Source: Eulemur rufifrons (taxonomy: Eukaryota; Chordata; Mammalia; Primates; Lemuridae). From it: 64,000 nt of DNA. The position numbers were made by a program, and so were the translations under genes. The stretch lies in NCBI RefSeq assembly GCF_041146395.1, contig NC_091002.1, forward strand, positions 9,418,501-9,482,500. The letters run 5' to 3'. The notes under the pieces were generated by a model. The model searched no databases, was not told where the DNA came from, and saw nothing but the letters and a program-made list of their open reading frames with translations. Position 1 is the first letter of the stretch. Every line of letters starts with the position of its first letter. Below are positions 22,817 through 35,386 of the stretch, one piece after another.

Positions 22817-24480
22817 GGAACCTTCCTAGAAAAATAGTTACTGCTATTACTAGGAGAAAAATCTCTGTTCGTAACATGTTAACTGAGAAAGAACTTTAGA
22901 AAAGCAAAAGCCTCTCCTGCATTCCCAGTATTCCTCTCCTGGTGCCCGCAGGACACCACAGGCCACAGGAGGGTCTCTCCAGGGTGCGCTGGTGGTGACT
23001 GAGGGCCAGCACTGATTAAAGTCTCCTTCTTGGTTGAAAAAGGGGAAGCAAGAGCCAGGGACAGGAAGGGCAGGTAGGAAAGGAGTGGACCCAGGGCCCA
23101 GCTGGGCGCCAAGGCTGTGGTTTCGGTTGTGCCTTTCAAAAGAGCGTCACCAGAGTGCCAAACGCTGTCCTCTCGTCTGCCCGATTACCCTGTGTTCACA
23201 GGGCCGGCGTGTGATCATTTGGGATCCGGCTTGAGTTTTCTCATTCGTTTTATTTTTCACTTACCAGCTGCGTGTTAATAGAAAGACCCCTCCCTGAAGG
23301 ATTTGCCTGGGATTTCTGTAATAAAATAGAAGGATTTGCAACAAACGCTGGAAGAACCCTCTGCAAAAGTGGTATTTTTCAAGTGATTATGAGGCCCAGA
23401 ACATATTGCCACCCGGGGCTGTGAGCCTGGACTTCTCGCTGAGTGGCGTGACAGATGTCCCCTGTTAATGTTCCGTGATTAAATGTCACTGCAGTGGCCC
23501 CTCCTCGTCCACACAACCTGTTCCTTTCTTTTTGCAGTCATAGTGTCACGGCTTGCCACAAAACCCACGTTTCCTGCACATTGTCAGCCTTGTCCAGAGG
23601 TGAGCGCCAACCACAGCCTCCCCGCCCCCTCCCTGCCCCCTCTTTGCCCGTCCCAGAGGACACTGGGGAACAAATAGTACCACTGCTGATAATAAAAGCC
23701 ACATGAACACATCCTCAGCCCAGGGCAGCCGCAAGGAAGGAAAGAAGTAGGAGAAAAGCTCATGCAGATCCTGGAATCGTAGTCTCCTCCTGGGAATTTG
23801 TCCCAGAGAAATAATTTAACAGGAATAAAAAACTCTAGTTAGATGAAGGTTCACTGAAGCATTTGCTATAATAGCAAAAGACTAAGATAAACTTGAAAAT
23901 CTTTTTATGGGTGGGTAAATAAATGATGGTAAGTTCCCTTGATTGGTTATGATGTGACCCTTAAAACAATAATTATGGGACACTTTGTTAAACGTGGCTA
24001 ATTGAGCAGCCGTTTTTGTTTTCATCGCTTCCTCAAATCCTACCAAGATAAAAGTAAAAGGAAAAAATGCATAAATCCACAAAGAATACAGTAACAAGGG
24101 AGGCTGACAGAGAGTGGAAGAGAGTGTACAGGACTGGCACCCAGGCAGGGGAGGGAGGGCTGAGTGCCCGAGGAGGGGCCCCAGTGACTGCGGGCCACGC
24201 CTGCACAGGGACCCGGCAAGGCTCAGGGCCTGCACTCCCCGAGGCCCAGGGAAGGGGCCATGACGGCTGGGGCCCAAGGGGGACAGTCTGTGGGGGAACA
24301 TGCAGGTGCCCGGGAGACACGCCTTCCGCCCCAGGACTGTGTCTCCCCCTGCCCTCTGGAAACTGGGGCTTTTTCTATAGAGAAATTGACTCAGAGACGT
24401 TTCCAAGGTGGGGACACCCAGCAGTGGGGACAGGACTAAGGCACCAGACAGAAAGTAGCGAACGTGAGGAAAACTTGTGA
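22817..24480. other. Unique sequence, no gene seen
   Basis: Includes an AT-balanced repeat-free block at 23280-23480 that could be a conserved non-coding element. No exon with coding similarity is visible. Confidence 0.4.
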
Positions 24481-24799
24481 GACCCAGGCCCAGGTCACTA
24501 GCTTGGTGCCCAGTGACCTGTAGGGAAACTCGCCCATCAGCCGGCAGCCCCAGCTCACACTCCCGTGCACATCACATGCGCACAGACACCTCACACGCAG
24601 AACCGCCATTTATGTTTTCATTACTCATGGAAAGTTTGCTGAGGAAACTCTTTAATGTTGGAGACAGAGACTAAAACAAATAAGCAAAAAAATAGGAAAC
24701 CCAGTGGAAATAGAAAACACGTGACAGAAAGGAGAAAGCTTTGAAAGAACTATAGTAAGTATCCTCAGAGAGATGAGAGCTGTTGTCTCTGTGAAACTA

Positions 24800-26045
24800 G
24801 AACCCAGAACTGTTTAAAAAAAAAAAAAAAAGGCACGGTTAGAAAGAATGACCAAGTGACTTCTTGGAAATTAAAACTGTAATAGCCAAAACAGAAGTAA
24901 TTCAGTAGCAAGAGTGTAAGGTAAAGTTAAAGAGATCTCTCAGAAAGTGAGTGGGGAGAGGCGCGAAGATGAACAGTAAGGGAAGAAAGGGAAGAAAGTA
25001 GGGAATCACTTCAGAGGCACGACACGTGGAGAGAAGAGTGGTGGAGAGGACAGGAGACAAGGAGGGAGTTATCAAACAAGGCACACAGAAAATGTCTCCT
25101 TCCGCAAGAGAAGAACTTGTTTCCCACCAGATACCCAGAAACACAAATGATTAAAGGCCAACCTCAAGGAACATCATCAAGAAACAGCAGGACACTGGGG
25201 ACAAAGAACCCCAAAAGTTTTCAGAAAGAAACAGGTCAAATACCAAGAGTGAGGAATCAGGCAGGACTTTCCAACACGACATTGGAAGCCAGCAGAACTG
25301 CGCGTTCACAGTTCTGAGGGGAGAGTCTTTTCCATCTAAAATTCTATCCCCAACCAAACTGTCAATCAAAATTGTGAAGTGATGGGAAATGTGAAAATAA
25401 GAATAATTTCCAAAAACATTATCTTGAATCATCCTCTTGGAGGAAGCCACTGGAAGGAGTGCTCCACCAAAATGAAGACCACAAACCGAGGAGGGAAAGA
25501 GGGGACCCAGGAGACAGGGGACCCCCAGAGAGAAGCTGAAGGAGCTGCTGGAATGTCCGAGGGGAAGTCCCAAATGACGTCTGTGCAGAGCCCAGTCTGG
25601 GGAGGAGATTGGAGGGCTGCAGGGGACATGTGTGTAGGGAAAGTAGATCAATGAATCAGAAAGATGATCTGATATACTTAGCAGCATAAAAAAATTGTAA
25701 TAGCAGACTATCAAAGGGTGAGGGAAGCATTAGAGATTCAAAAAAAAAAAAAACAAAGCAAATGAAAAAGGATGCAATAATTAACTCCAGAAGAAAAAAC
25801 TTCTACAAGAAATGAAGTAATTATGGTAAACTATATAGTCAAAATAATGTAAATATCAGTTTAACAAAAATTATAAGGAAGACATGAGATAGAGAACAAA
25901 GAAGATAGTGAAGTCCTCATACAAGATAATTTCTAAAATAGTTAAGTCAAGAAATGTCTATATAAAATATTATTTAGTAATAAGGAAATAAATTCTAGAA
26001 ACAGCTAAAAGGATTGAAAGTGGTTGCCTCTGAACAGTGAGCACT
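24800..26045 (+). mobile_element. HAL1 (half-L1) element
   Basis: HAL1/L1M ORF1-type sequence. TTCTTGGAAATTAAAACTG and GAGATCTCTCAGAAAGTGAG lead on to ACTGGGGACAAAGAACCCC, CATTGGAAGCCAGCAGAA and AATTCTATCCCCAACCAAAC in the consensus order. An A-rich 3' section follows. It is non-coding, with many stops. Confidence 0.7.
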
Positions 26046-26059
26046 AGAAAGGAATCTCA

Positions 26060-26340
26060 TCCCAGGTTCCCCCTCAGACAGACTCTGAGACAAGCATTTG
26101 ATACAAGTCATTTATTTGGGAGATGATGGCAGGACACACTGGCAGAGGAAGGGACAGTGGGACAGGGGAGGGAGGGGAGCCAGTACAGCGTGAGTCAATG
26201 ATCAAGACGCCACTGCAGGCAGCTGGGGCTCAATCTTGCTGGGAACTGTGGGAGACAGTGTAGAACACACCTCAGAATTGTCACAGCTCACGTTCCTGAC
26301 TGAGGGCTGCTCCTGGAAGCACCAACTCCCTGGAACTTTG
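26060..26340 (-). mobile_element. LTR, LTR33-like, antisense
   Basis: GTTCCCCCTCAGACAGACTC, TGAGACAAGCATTTGATACA and GTCATTTATTTGGGAGATGA follow the reverse complement of the ending seen at 52940-53010. So these are two copies of one LTR family in opposite orientation. Confidence 0.5.
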
Positions 26341-26840
26341 TGCCTGCTCCATGCAGGGGCCAAGCAGACTCCTCTGGCCAGAGGATACCCTCAAGCAGAA
26401 AGGTGAAGGTGCTCGAGGTAGGACGTCATCAGTGTAAATGGGAATTGTCCACTGGGACTTCAGACACACTCTGAGGTGGGAAAAGTGGATAACACAAAGG
26501 GCCAGCAAAAGTGTTGCTACATGGACCAAGACACTACTGTACATTATAAACAATTCTTTGAGTTTTTAAACTACAATGAAAGCTCTCTAAAATGACCTCT
26601 GGTCGACCGTTAGATATCCTGTATCCCCTCTGTGAGTGTGGTGCCTCTCACACAATGAATGTTCATGGCTACTCTCAAAAACAACTTCCTACTTCTGTTC
26701 CTACCAATCAAGTAGTATGCCCACCAGCTGCCAGTAGGAATGTTCCCAAACCTGTTTATGCCAGTTGTAGTTGTTTGCATTGTGTAACCTAGTTAAATAA
26801 TATGTAAATCATTACATAGAAATATTATGTAAACCAATGA
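26341..26840. other. Unclassified sequence
   Basis: No gene. May include further debris of the adjoining LTR or L1. Confidence 0.3.
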
Positions 26841-29817
26841 GATAGAAATGCAAAAGTACAGTTTCTTTTAACTTAGATGTTGGGAAAACACCTGTAAAAG
26901 ATTAGGAGGAAAATGTAAAAATCTGGAGGAGCTATTTTGAGTTCTCCTTCTGGCAGTATGGTAAATTAATATTCTAAAAACCCCTCCATTTTCTTCCCTG
27001 CTCTGGGTGGAAAAAAACAGTCTCTCCTGATAATGGAACATCCAGATACAGTGTTCTCACAGTACACTAACCAAGCACAAGAGATTCAAATAAAATAATT
27101 ATAGCCAAATTAAATTAAAGAATTTCTAGGTCAGTAACTCTCTCTGGTACCTAGCATTGGAAAACACCCATCCTCTATGGAGAAAAACATTCTCAATCCA
27201 GTCTCCTAAGAATTGAGCTAAAGGGAAGCTCAAAATAAAAAATAAAAATTTATCAGTAAGCCAGAGAAAGTAAATGAATGTCAGATTTGGACCTCTTCCC
27301 CACAAGACATCAAATATTAGAATTATCAAACACAGCCTACAAAATAGTTATGAATGAAAAGTTTGGAGATATAAACAAAGAAGTTTAAAAATAAGCAAGA
27401 CTGGGCCGGGCGCGGTGGCTCACGCCTGTAATCCTAGCACTCTGGGAGGCCGAGGCGGGTGGATCGCTCAAGGTCAGGAGTTCGAGACCAGCCTGAGCAA
27501 GAGGGAGACCCCCCCCCCCCGTCTCTACTAAAAATAGAAAGAAATTATCTGGCCAACTAAAATATATATAGAAAAAATTAGCCGGGCATGGTGGCGCATG
27601 CCTGTAGTCCCAGCTATCCGGGAGGCTGAGGCAGTAGGATCGCTTAAGCCCAGGAGTTTGAGGTTGCTGTGAGCTAGGTTGACGCCACGGCACTCACTCT
27701 AGCCCGGGCAACAAAGCGAGACTCTGTCTCAAAAAAAAAAAAAAGACAAAAAAAAAGCAAGACTGAAATTACTACCAAAACTGAATAAACAATAAATTTT
27801 TTAAAAATTAGCAGTCTTGGTTTAAAATTAGAACTCCTGGGGAAAAAATTTAGTCACTAAAGTAAAAATCTCATTGCCTAGGTCCACAACGGCTAACGAC
27901 AGAAATAGTGAACAAGAAGAAAGAGCTGAAGAAAACATGCAGATTGTAACACAGGAAAACGATGAGACAGAAAATATGAGAGAGAGATAATAAGGAAGAC
28001 AGAAGACCTAACTTGTGTCTCTTCAGAGTTCCTAAAGGACATACTAGAGAGAACAAAGGAGAGGAAATATTTGCTCTAATAATGCTAAGCATTTTTCAGG
28101 ATTAAGGAAAGACTTGAATCCCACAGATAAAAAAAAAAAAAGTGCAATATTCACCAACCAGGCTTATAAAAAGATGAATACTTTAAAAAGCAAGTAGAGT
28201 AAAAAATACAGTTACCTATGAAGAAACAAGAGCTAGACCTCTCTAGTGTGATGATGGAAGCCTGAAGACAATGGAATAATATTTTCAAAAGCTGAGAGAA
28301 AAGAACTGTCAGCCTAGAATTCTATACAACCTATATAATTTTTCAAGAATGAGGTCTAGTTCACAGATGACATGATCTTATATATAGAAAACCCTAAAGA
28401 TTCCACATACAGAAAAACCATTAGAAATAACACATGAATTCAGAAAGTAGCATGATATGAAAACAACACAAAAAATCAGTTGCATTTCTGTACACTAAAA
28501 ATAAACAATCTGAAAAGGAAATTAAGGAAATTTCCATTTACAATAGCATCAAAAAGAATAAAATACTTGGAATTGACTAAGAAAGCTAAGGACTTGTACA
28601 CTAAAAACTGCAAAACATTGCTGAAAGAAAGAAGACGACAATAAATAGAAAGGCATCCAGTGTTCATGCATTGGAAGACTCAGTATCGTTAGGATGTCCA
28701 AACTAGCCAAAGTGATTGACAAAGCCAGTGCAATTCCTATCAAAATTCCAGGGACATCTATGGTAGAAATGAAAAAAGTCCACCCTAAAATTTATATGGA
28801 ATCTCAAAGGACCTGGAATAGTGAAGACAATCTTGAAAAAGAACAAAGTTGGAGGTGCCTTCCCAATTTCAAACTTCCTGCAAAATTATAGTAATCAAAG
28901 CAACGTGGAACTTGCATAAAGACAGAAACATAAACCAATGTGATAGCATAAAAAATCCATAAATAAATCCTTGCACATATAGTGAAGTAATTTTTGGTAA
29001 GGTGCCAAGACCACTCAATGGGGAAAGGACAGACTTTTCAACAAATGATACTGAGAAAACTGGGTATCCACATGCACAAGATATGCAAAATTTCCTTACA
29101 ACACATGCACAAATTAACTCAAAATGGAACAAAGATCTAAATATAAGACCTGTGACTATAAAACTCTTAGAAGAAAATACGGAGAAAATCTCCATGACAT
29201 TGGACTTAGTGATAATTTCTTGGATATGACATCAAAAGCACAGGAAAAAGAAAAAATAGAGAAATTGGATTACATCAAAACTTGATATGCTTTCCCATCA
29301 AATAACTCCATCAACAGAGTGAAAAGATAACCTACAGAATGGGAGAAATATTTGCAAATCACATATTCAATAAAGGGTTAATATCATTATTATATAAGGA
29401 AATTTTATATCTCAACAACAAAAAAACAAGCAACACAATTCAAAAATAACAAAGGACTTGAGTAGTTATTTCTCCAAGGAAGATATATAAATGGCCAATA
29501 TATAAATGGCCAATAAGCACATGAAAAGATGTTCAAAAACACTAATCATTAGGGAAATGCAAATTAAAACTGCAATAAGATACCATTTAATTACCCATTA
29601 GGATGGCTGCTACTTAAAAAAAAAGCAAACTTCTTTGAACATATGTCCTAACAGAAAATTTTAAAAATAATAAAACTAAAAATAAACAGAAAGCAGAAAA
29701 TAACAAGGTTGGTGAAGATGTGAAAAAATTGCAATGATTGTGCATAGCTTGTGGGAATGTAAAATGGTGCAGTCACCATGAAAATCAGTATGATGGTTTC
29801 TCAAAAACCTTTTACCA
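26841..29817 (+). mobile_element. L1ME-like element, 5' region, ORF1 and ORF2 remnants
   Basis: Runs from 5' UTR-like sequence (26930-27330) through ORF1-type sequence (27840-28330, ending CAGCCTAGAATTCTATACAA) into ORF2. The ORF2 part, from CACAGATGACATGATCTTAT (28361-28380) to TTAAAACTGCAATAAGATAC (29563-29582), is the second half of the reverse-transcriptase region to the C-terminus. A large part of ORF2 is missing at about 28340. All frames are broken. The Alu at 27404-27754 is nested in it. Confidence 0.75.
27404..27754 (+). mobile_element. Strepsirrhine-type Alu
   Basis: Sense Alu starting GGCCGGGCGCGGTGGCTC, close to consensus, with the lemur-type linker. It has an unusual C12 run at 27509-27520 in place of the usual GACCCCGTCTC. 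A perfect 11-bp target-site duplication AAGCAAGACTG lies at 27393-27403 and 27755-27765. Confidence 0.95.
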
Positions 29818-30122
29818 GGGTGCATTGAGGAACAGGACATAATTAGATCTTTTGGAGACCACTGGACACTGGCTCTGAAGTGACACATTCCAGGAGACCC
29901 AAAACATCACTGTGGCCCAAAACTCAGAGTAGGGGCTTATGGAAGTCAGATGATCAATGGCATTTTAGCTCAGGGCAATCCCACAGTGGGCACAGTGGGT
30001 CCTCAAACTCATTCTGCAGTTATTTCGAGGTATGGAATGGATAGTTGTAACAGACATACTCAGCAACTGGCAGAACCCCCGCATTGGTTCCCTGACCTGT
30101 GGACTGAGGGCTATTTAAAGTG
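29818..30122 (+). mobile_element. ERVL internal fragment (protease/early pol region)
   Basis: GGAACAGGACATAATTAG, CCACTGGACACTGGCTCTGA, GTAGGGGCTTATGGAAGTCA and GACATACTCAGCAACTGGCA follow the nucleotide order I know from the common ERVL/HERV-L internal sequence. The frame is broken, and no LTR is attached on either side. It sits between two L1 segments. Confidence 0.75.
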
Positions 30123-30869
30123 TTAAAAGAGAAAAACACCAACCTAGAATTCTACATCTAGTGAAATATCCATCAAAAGTGAAGGGGAAATAAAGACTTT
30201 CTCAAACAAACCGGGAAATTCGTTGTTAGCAGAACTGCCTTGCAAGACATTTTAGAAGTTCTTCAGCGAGAAGGAAAATGACATCGGTCAGAATCTTGGA
30301 GCTACATACAGAAAGAAAGAGCATCAGGAAAGGAACAAATAAAGGTAAAACAAAATATTTTATTTTTCTTATTTTTAATTGATCTAATAGATAGCTCTTT
30401 GTTCAAAGTAATAATGGTAATACATTGGGTGATTACAGTATATAGATTAGTGAAATGAATGAGTATTGGGAATACTCTGTTATAAGGCACTTTCACTACT
30501 CATGAAGCAGTATAGCATTATTTGATAATGAACTTAGATTTGCAAATGTATATTGCAACCACTAAAAAAACATTTTAAGTGTGATTGATATGCTGAGGGA
30601 GGAGAGAAAATGGAATCGTAAAATGCTCAATTAAAATCAAAGGAGGTAGAAAAAGAAGGAGAAAAACAAATAACAAGTGCCATGAATAGACAACAGGTAC
30701 AAACATAGTGAGTATTAAACCAACTATATCAATAATCACTGTAAATGTGAATGTCCTAAATATACCAATTAAGAAACAGAGATTGTCAGAATGGATTTTA
30801 AAAAGTCCCAAATATATGTTGTCTACAAGAACCCACTTTAAAGATACAGTTAAGTTAAAAGTAAAGGGA
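30123..30869 (+). mobile_element. L1M fragment, ORF1 end and ORF2 start
   Basis: CTAGAATTCTACATCTAGTG and GACTTTCTCAAACAAACCGG are L1 ORF1 end sequences. AAGAAACAGAGATTGTCAGA near 30772 is the ORF2 endonuclease region. Decayed. Confidence 0.7.
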
Positions 30870-33260
30870 TGGAGGAGGATTCTGTGAAAATGACAGAGGA
30901 GAAAGCACCAGGAATCTGTCTCCCCACGTAGATAACAATTGCACTAGCAGAATCTGTCTGATGTAACTATTCTGGAACTTTGGAGTCTATTGGCAGCTTG
31001 TAAATTCCAGGGAAAGACTTGGATGGTTAATTGCAGTGCATTTTAGCTTTCAGCACAATAGCAGCTACCTATCCCCTCAGCCCTCTGGCAGGCAGTGTTA
31101 CTAGAGCAGCCTACACACAGCTTGCGGGAGCCAGAGTGGGCACAAAGGACCCTGTTTTCCAAATATTGGAGGGCTGCTATTGATCACAAAGATGCAGACA
31201 AAAATGTAGGAGGCGATTGTTGTTACACCTCCCTTCACTGTTGCAAGCCCCTCATCTTCTGGGGATTTAAAGGACTGGCACCCTCCCACCCTTCATTTTT
31301 CTATTTTTCCCCTTTTGGGAACCAGATATTAAAAACTAAGACATTCAGAAGCAATAGCATATAAGGTGAAAATGAGAAAGTAACCATGTATGTCCAGGGA
31401 AAGGCACAGGCTCAGAAAAGGACCAGAGAAGACCTTAAGTTTACACCTTGGGCAGATCCTTGGCACAGAGACAGTCTACAACTATCAAAAATAAAACCAA
31501 AAAACTATTTTAAAAAAGCAGCAAACCCTGGGGAAGGGAAAGAATCTGATTTCCAGAGTTATTCACATTATTAGATTCAAATGTCCAGTTTTCAACAACA
31601 AAAAAAAAAATCACAAGGCATACAAAGAAACAAAAGTATGGTCAATTCATAGGAAAAATATAAATCAACAGAAATTGTCCCTGAAAAAGACACAATGGCA
31701 GATCTACCAGACAAAAACTTTAAAATAACTGTCCTACATATGCCCAAAGAACTAAATGAAGATGTGAAGAAATCAAGAAAATGATGTATAAACTAAGTGG
31801 AAATATTAGTAAAGAAATAGAAAACCTAAAAAGAAACCAAAAAGAAATTTTAGAGCTGAAAATTATAACTGAAATGAAAACCTTACTAGAGGGATTCAAA
31901 GGCAGATCTAAGCAAGCAGAAGAAATAATCAGTGAACTTGAAGAAAGAACAATGAAAATTATCAAACCTGAGGAATAAAAAGAGAAAAGATTGAAGAAAA
32001 TTGAACAAAGCCTAAAGGACCTGTGGTACACCCCATCAAGAGGACCAACATACGCATTGTGGGAGTCCCAGAAGGAGAGCAGAGAGAGAAAGGGAGACTA
32101 TCTGACGAAATAATTACTGAAAATTTCCCAAATTTGGTGGAAGACATAAATATCCAGAAGCTCAACAAACTCCAAGGAAGATGAACTCAAAGAGACCCAC
32201 ACCAAGACATTATAGTAAAGCTTTTAAAAGACAAAAAGAGAATCTTGAAAGCAGCAAAAGAATAGTGAGTCATCACATAGCAGGATTCTTAACAGAATTA
32301 TCAGCAGATTTCTCAACAGAAACTTTGGAAGTCAAAAGAGGGCAGATTGATATATTCAAAGTGCAGGAAAGAAGAAAATTGTGAACCAAGAATTTAATAT
32401 CTGACAAAACTGTCCTTCAAGAGTGAGGGAGAAATTAAAATATTACCAGATAAACAAATGCCAAGGGAGCTCATTACCACTAGACCTGCTCTGCAACAAA
32501 TTCTCAAGGGAGTCTGCAGGGTGAGATGAAAGGACACTAGACGATAAATTGAATCTGTACCAAAAAAAGATCTCAATAAAGGTAAATACATGGGCAATTA
32601 TAAAAGTTAGTATTATTTTGACAGTGGTTTGTAACTCCAGTTTTTTCTATATGATTTAAGAAACTAATACATTTTTATAAAAAACAATTATTGGTCTAAA
32701 AGCTAATATTATTGTAAATTTGGTTTGTAACTCCACGCTTTGATTTCTACATAATTTAAGAGGATAATACATTTAAGATACTTATTAATTTATGTTTTGG
32801 GGCACACAGTGTATAAAGATATAATTTTGCAACATCAACAATCAAAAGGGAAGGGGACAGAGCTGTAAAGGAGCAGAGTTTTTATATGATATTGAAGTTA
32901 AGTTGCTATAAATTTAAATCAGAGTGTTATAATTTTAGGATGTTTAATGCAATCCACATGATAACTACAAATAAAGTAGGTATATAAAAATTGAACCACC
33001 ATATGATCCAGCAATCCCTCTTCTGGATATATATCCAAAGGAAATGAAATTAGTATCTCAAAAAGATGTCTGCACTTCCATGTTAATTGCAGCATTATGT
33101 ACAGTCATATGGAAAACACCCTAAATGTCCATCTACAGCTAAATGCATAAAGAACAATTTGATATATGTATGAATATTATTCTAATATTAGGGGCACTAT
33201 AAAAAGGAACAGAGAGAACAAAAACAAAACTCTTGGTATCTGAAAATATGATAGTTTAAG
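30870..33260 (+). mobile_element. L1M element, 5' UTR plus ORF1 and short ORF2 end
   Basis: The 5' UTR-like part (30880-31640) contains GAGAAAGCACCAGGAATCTG. ORF1-like sequence (31730-32620) has a coiled-coil-type reading (short frame 31781-31978) and the motif GTGGGAGTCCCAGAAGGAGA. The 3' segment 33000-33230 comes from the ORF2 C-terminal region (GATCCAGCAATCCCTCTTCT). Most of ORF2 is absent. Confidence 0.7.
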
Positions 33261-33279
33261 TTTAAAACTCAATGCAAGG

Positions 33280-33960
33280 GTTGGGAAGATAAAAATGAGC
33301 AAATCTCACTCCAGAAAGGAGAAAAAAAGAGGTGGAAAATCAGAGAGAAATAGTAGGAAAATTAGAGGATCAGATCAAATATTTCTACCACCCAATAACA
33401 GGAATTCCAGAAAGAGAACAGAGAAAGCAGAGAGGAAAATGGAAATCATTCCATTCATCTGAAAGATTTGTCATCAGTGTCAAAATACATAAATCTTAGT
33501 AATGACACAGATAATGCCAGGCTGAACATCAATAGAATTATCTAAATGTGTGAAGCAAGGATTGCAAATTCAAAAGTAGACACCACAGACAACTGAGTGA
33601 AATGCATGATCCTTGACTAAATCCTGGATTGTCAAAAAAAAAGAATCATTACCAAAGACATTACTGAGACAATTTAGGAAATCTGAATATGCACTGAATA
33701 ATAGGCAATATTATAATATTTGTTCAGCAATCATATTGGGGTCCTGTAGAATGTTCCTGTTCTTGGAAAATACATGCTGAAGTATAAGAGAGAGAGAGAT
33801 AGCAAATGTGGCAAAATGTTATCAAGTGGTGAATCCAAATAGTTATTTATAAAAGTATTACTTGTATGACTCTCAATTATTCTGTGCATTTGGAATTAGA
33901 AGTTCTGGAGCAAATAAAGGATTTGTTTCTCTTAGCTGTTAGAAACAAGCACAGGATATT
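33280..33960 (+). mobile_element. HAL1/L1M ORF1-type fragment and AT-rich tail
   Basis: GAAAATTAGAGGATCAGATC and GGAATTCCAGAAAGAGAACA match HAL1/L1ME ORF1. The part after 33640 (ACATGCTGAAGTATAAGAGA, GCAAATGTGGCAAAATGTTA) fits an old L1/HAL1 3' section. Confidence 0.55.
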
Positions 33961-34009
33961 ATCTTATTTCCAGTCTTCGTGCAGCAACCCATATATCACA
34001 GGTTGGATT

Positions 34010-34480
34010 CTTCTCTGAAAGTGGATTCTGAGATGGAGTTTCAGGTAAAGATGTTTATTGGAGTAAACGACCCCCCCCCCCCCGTAAAAGATGGGGGAGG
34101 CAGCAGGATTAGGCAGGGGAGAGGTAAACTCTGATGCAGACTGAGGATGCCTCAGCCAACCAGAGATCAGAGCTCTAGAGCAAAGATGGCCCCAGGGTGT
34201 CCCGCAGTGGGTCAAAGCCTGGGCCTTTATACCCCACCTCAGTCAGTCATCGGAGACAGGCTGCCCTGGGAAGAGCGAGGAGGCAATTCTGCAACCGAGG
34301 CAGAGGGAGCCCCAGACCCTGCTGGCCACTAGTCCCTCCTTGAGATGATGATCTTGGTGGTGCACCTCCAGCCACACCAGAGAACTTCTCTCTGAAATTG
34401 CTGGGGTTGTCACGTTTTACACAGGAAGTTCCACATCTGTGGGGTTTCCATTTTCTAAATCTAAATAGTATGTTTAGTGC
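34010..34480. mobile_element. Probable LTR fragment, family unclear
   Basis: GGAGTTTCAGGTAAAGATG-TTTATTGGAG, GGCAGCAGGATTAGGCAGG and the phrase GGCCTTTATACCCCACCT resemble a repeated LTR-like family. A C13 run is at 34071-34083. Weak identification. Confidence 0.35.
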
Positions 34481-35284
34481 TCAATTAACCAGCCCAGACT
34501 TCTAATAAAGTCCCCACTCCAGTCTTGCTATAGGTGGTGGTGGTTGCTTGCCGGTTTCTTAGGTTGTTACAAAAGCAAGTGTGATGTGAAACAATTAAAT
34601 TTGGACCAATTTTTTAATTAAAATGATGATAGATAGGTAAACAGTAAATTGCATAGGGACCAGGGAGGTGACATAAATGAGCAACACAACGAGTGTGAGA
34701 CTGACCATGGGCCCTCCTGAGCTATCACTGTTTTACCTGACTTTGAGAGAAGCAAGAGTGCAAGGCAACGTTCCCGTCCTGCTAGGCAGGTAGTGCACAG
34801 GCATGGAGGAGCCTCATCGTGGGGGTCTTAGGGAGTGGTGGGGGCTGGGGTGAACTGGGGCTCACACAACCTCTGCTAAGGGGGCCACGCCCCTCCGTGA
34901 ACAAGCTCATCACAGCCATGTGGGAAAAAGGGCCTGGAGTCTGTAGCTTTTTGATCTCTCATTAAAGACCAGAAATCCAGGTTTTTATGTGAAATCTACC
35001 TAGTTTTCAATGTAGTTTGAAGTTTTGTTTTAGCACATTTAGGGCCAAACGAAACACTCCTGGAAACTGGGTGAGACCTGAGGGCTGCCACTTGACCTCT
35101 AGGAGAAGACATCCCAACCAGGTGACAAGGTGACAAGTCATCCTGCTCCACTTGTGCCCCTCCCCCCCTGGTGCAGAGACACAGACTCATCCACTGAAAG
35201 TCACAGCAGCGTCCCACTGTTTCCTCAGAGTCAGTGTCCAGAAGCTCCAAATATTGCGGGAGCGTCATCTGTGACAAGACAGCC
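34481..35284. other. Unique sequence, no gene seen
   Basis: No recognised repeat or coding similarity. Confidence 0.4.
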
Positions 35285-35386
35285 TCCCTTACTGGAAACC
35301 ACGGAACACTTACAAAGGGTGAATTTTATGGCATGTAAATTATACCTCAATTAAGCTGTTGTTGTTGTTGTTGTTGTTGTTTTTTA
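35285..35386 (+). mobile_element. L1M 3' tail with (TTG)n
   Basis: GGTGAATTTTATGGCATG-TAAATTATACCTCAATTAAG is the classic end of old L1M elements. A TTG microsatellite (about 35357-35386) follows it. Confidence 0.6.

Noticed and set aside
24067..24480. 137-codon frame, plus strand
   Set aside because: No motif; overlaps similar frames on the other strand in GC-rich unique DNA.
27385..27693. Frame reading [20 protein letters not shown]
   Set aside because: This is an Alu translation; the same reading recurs at 40148-40399 in another Alu.
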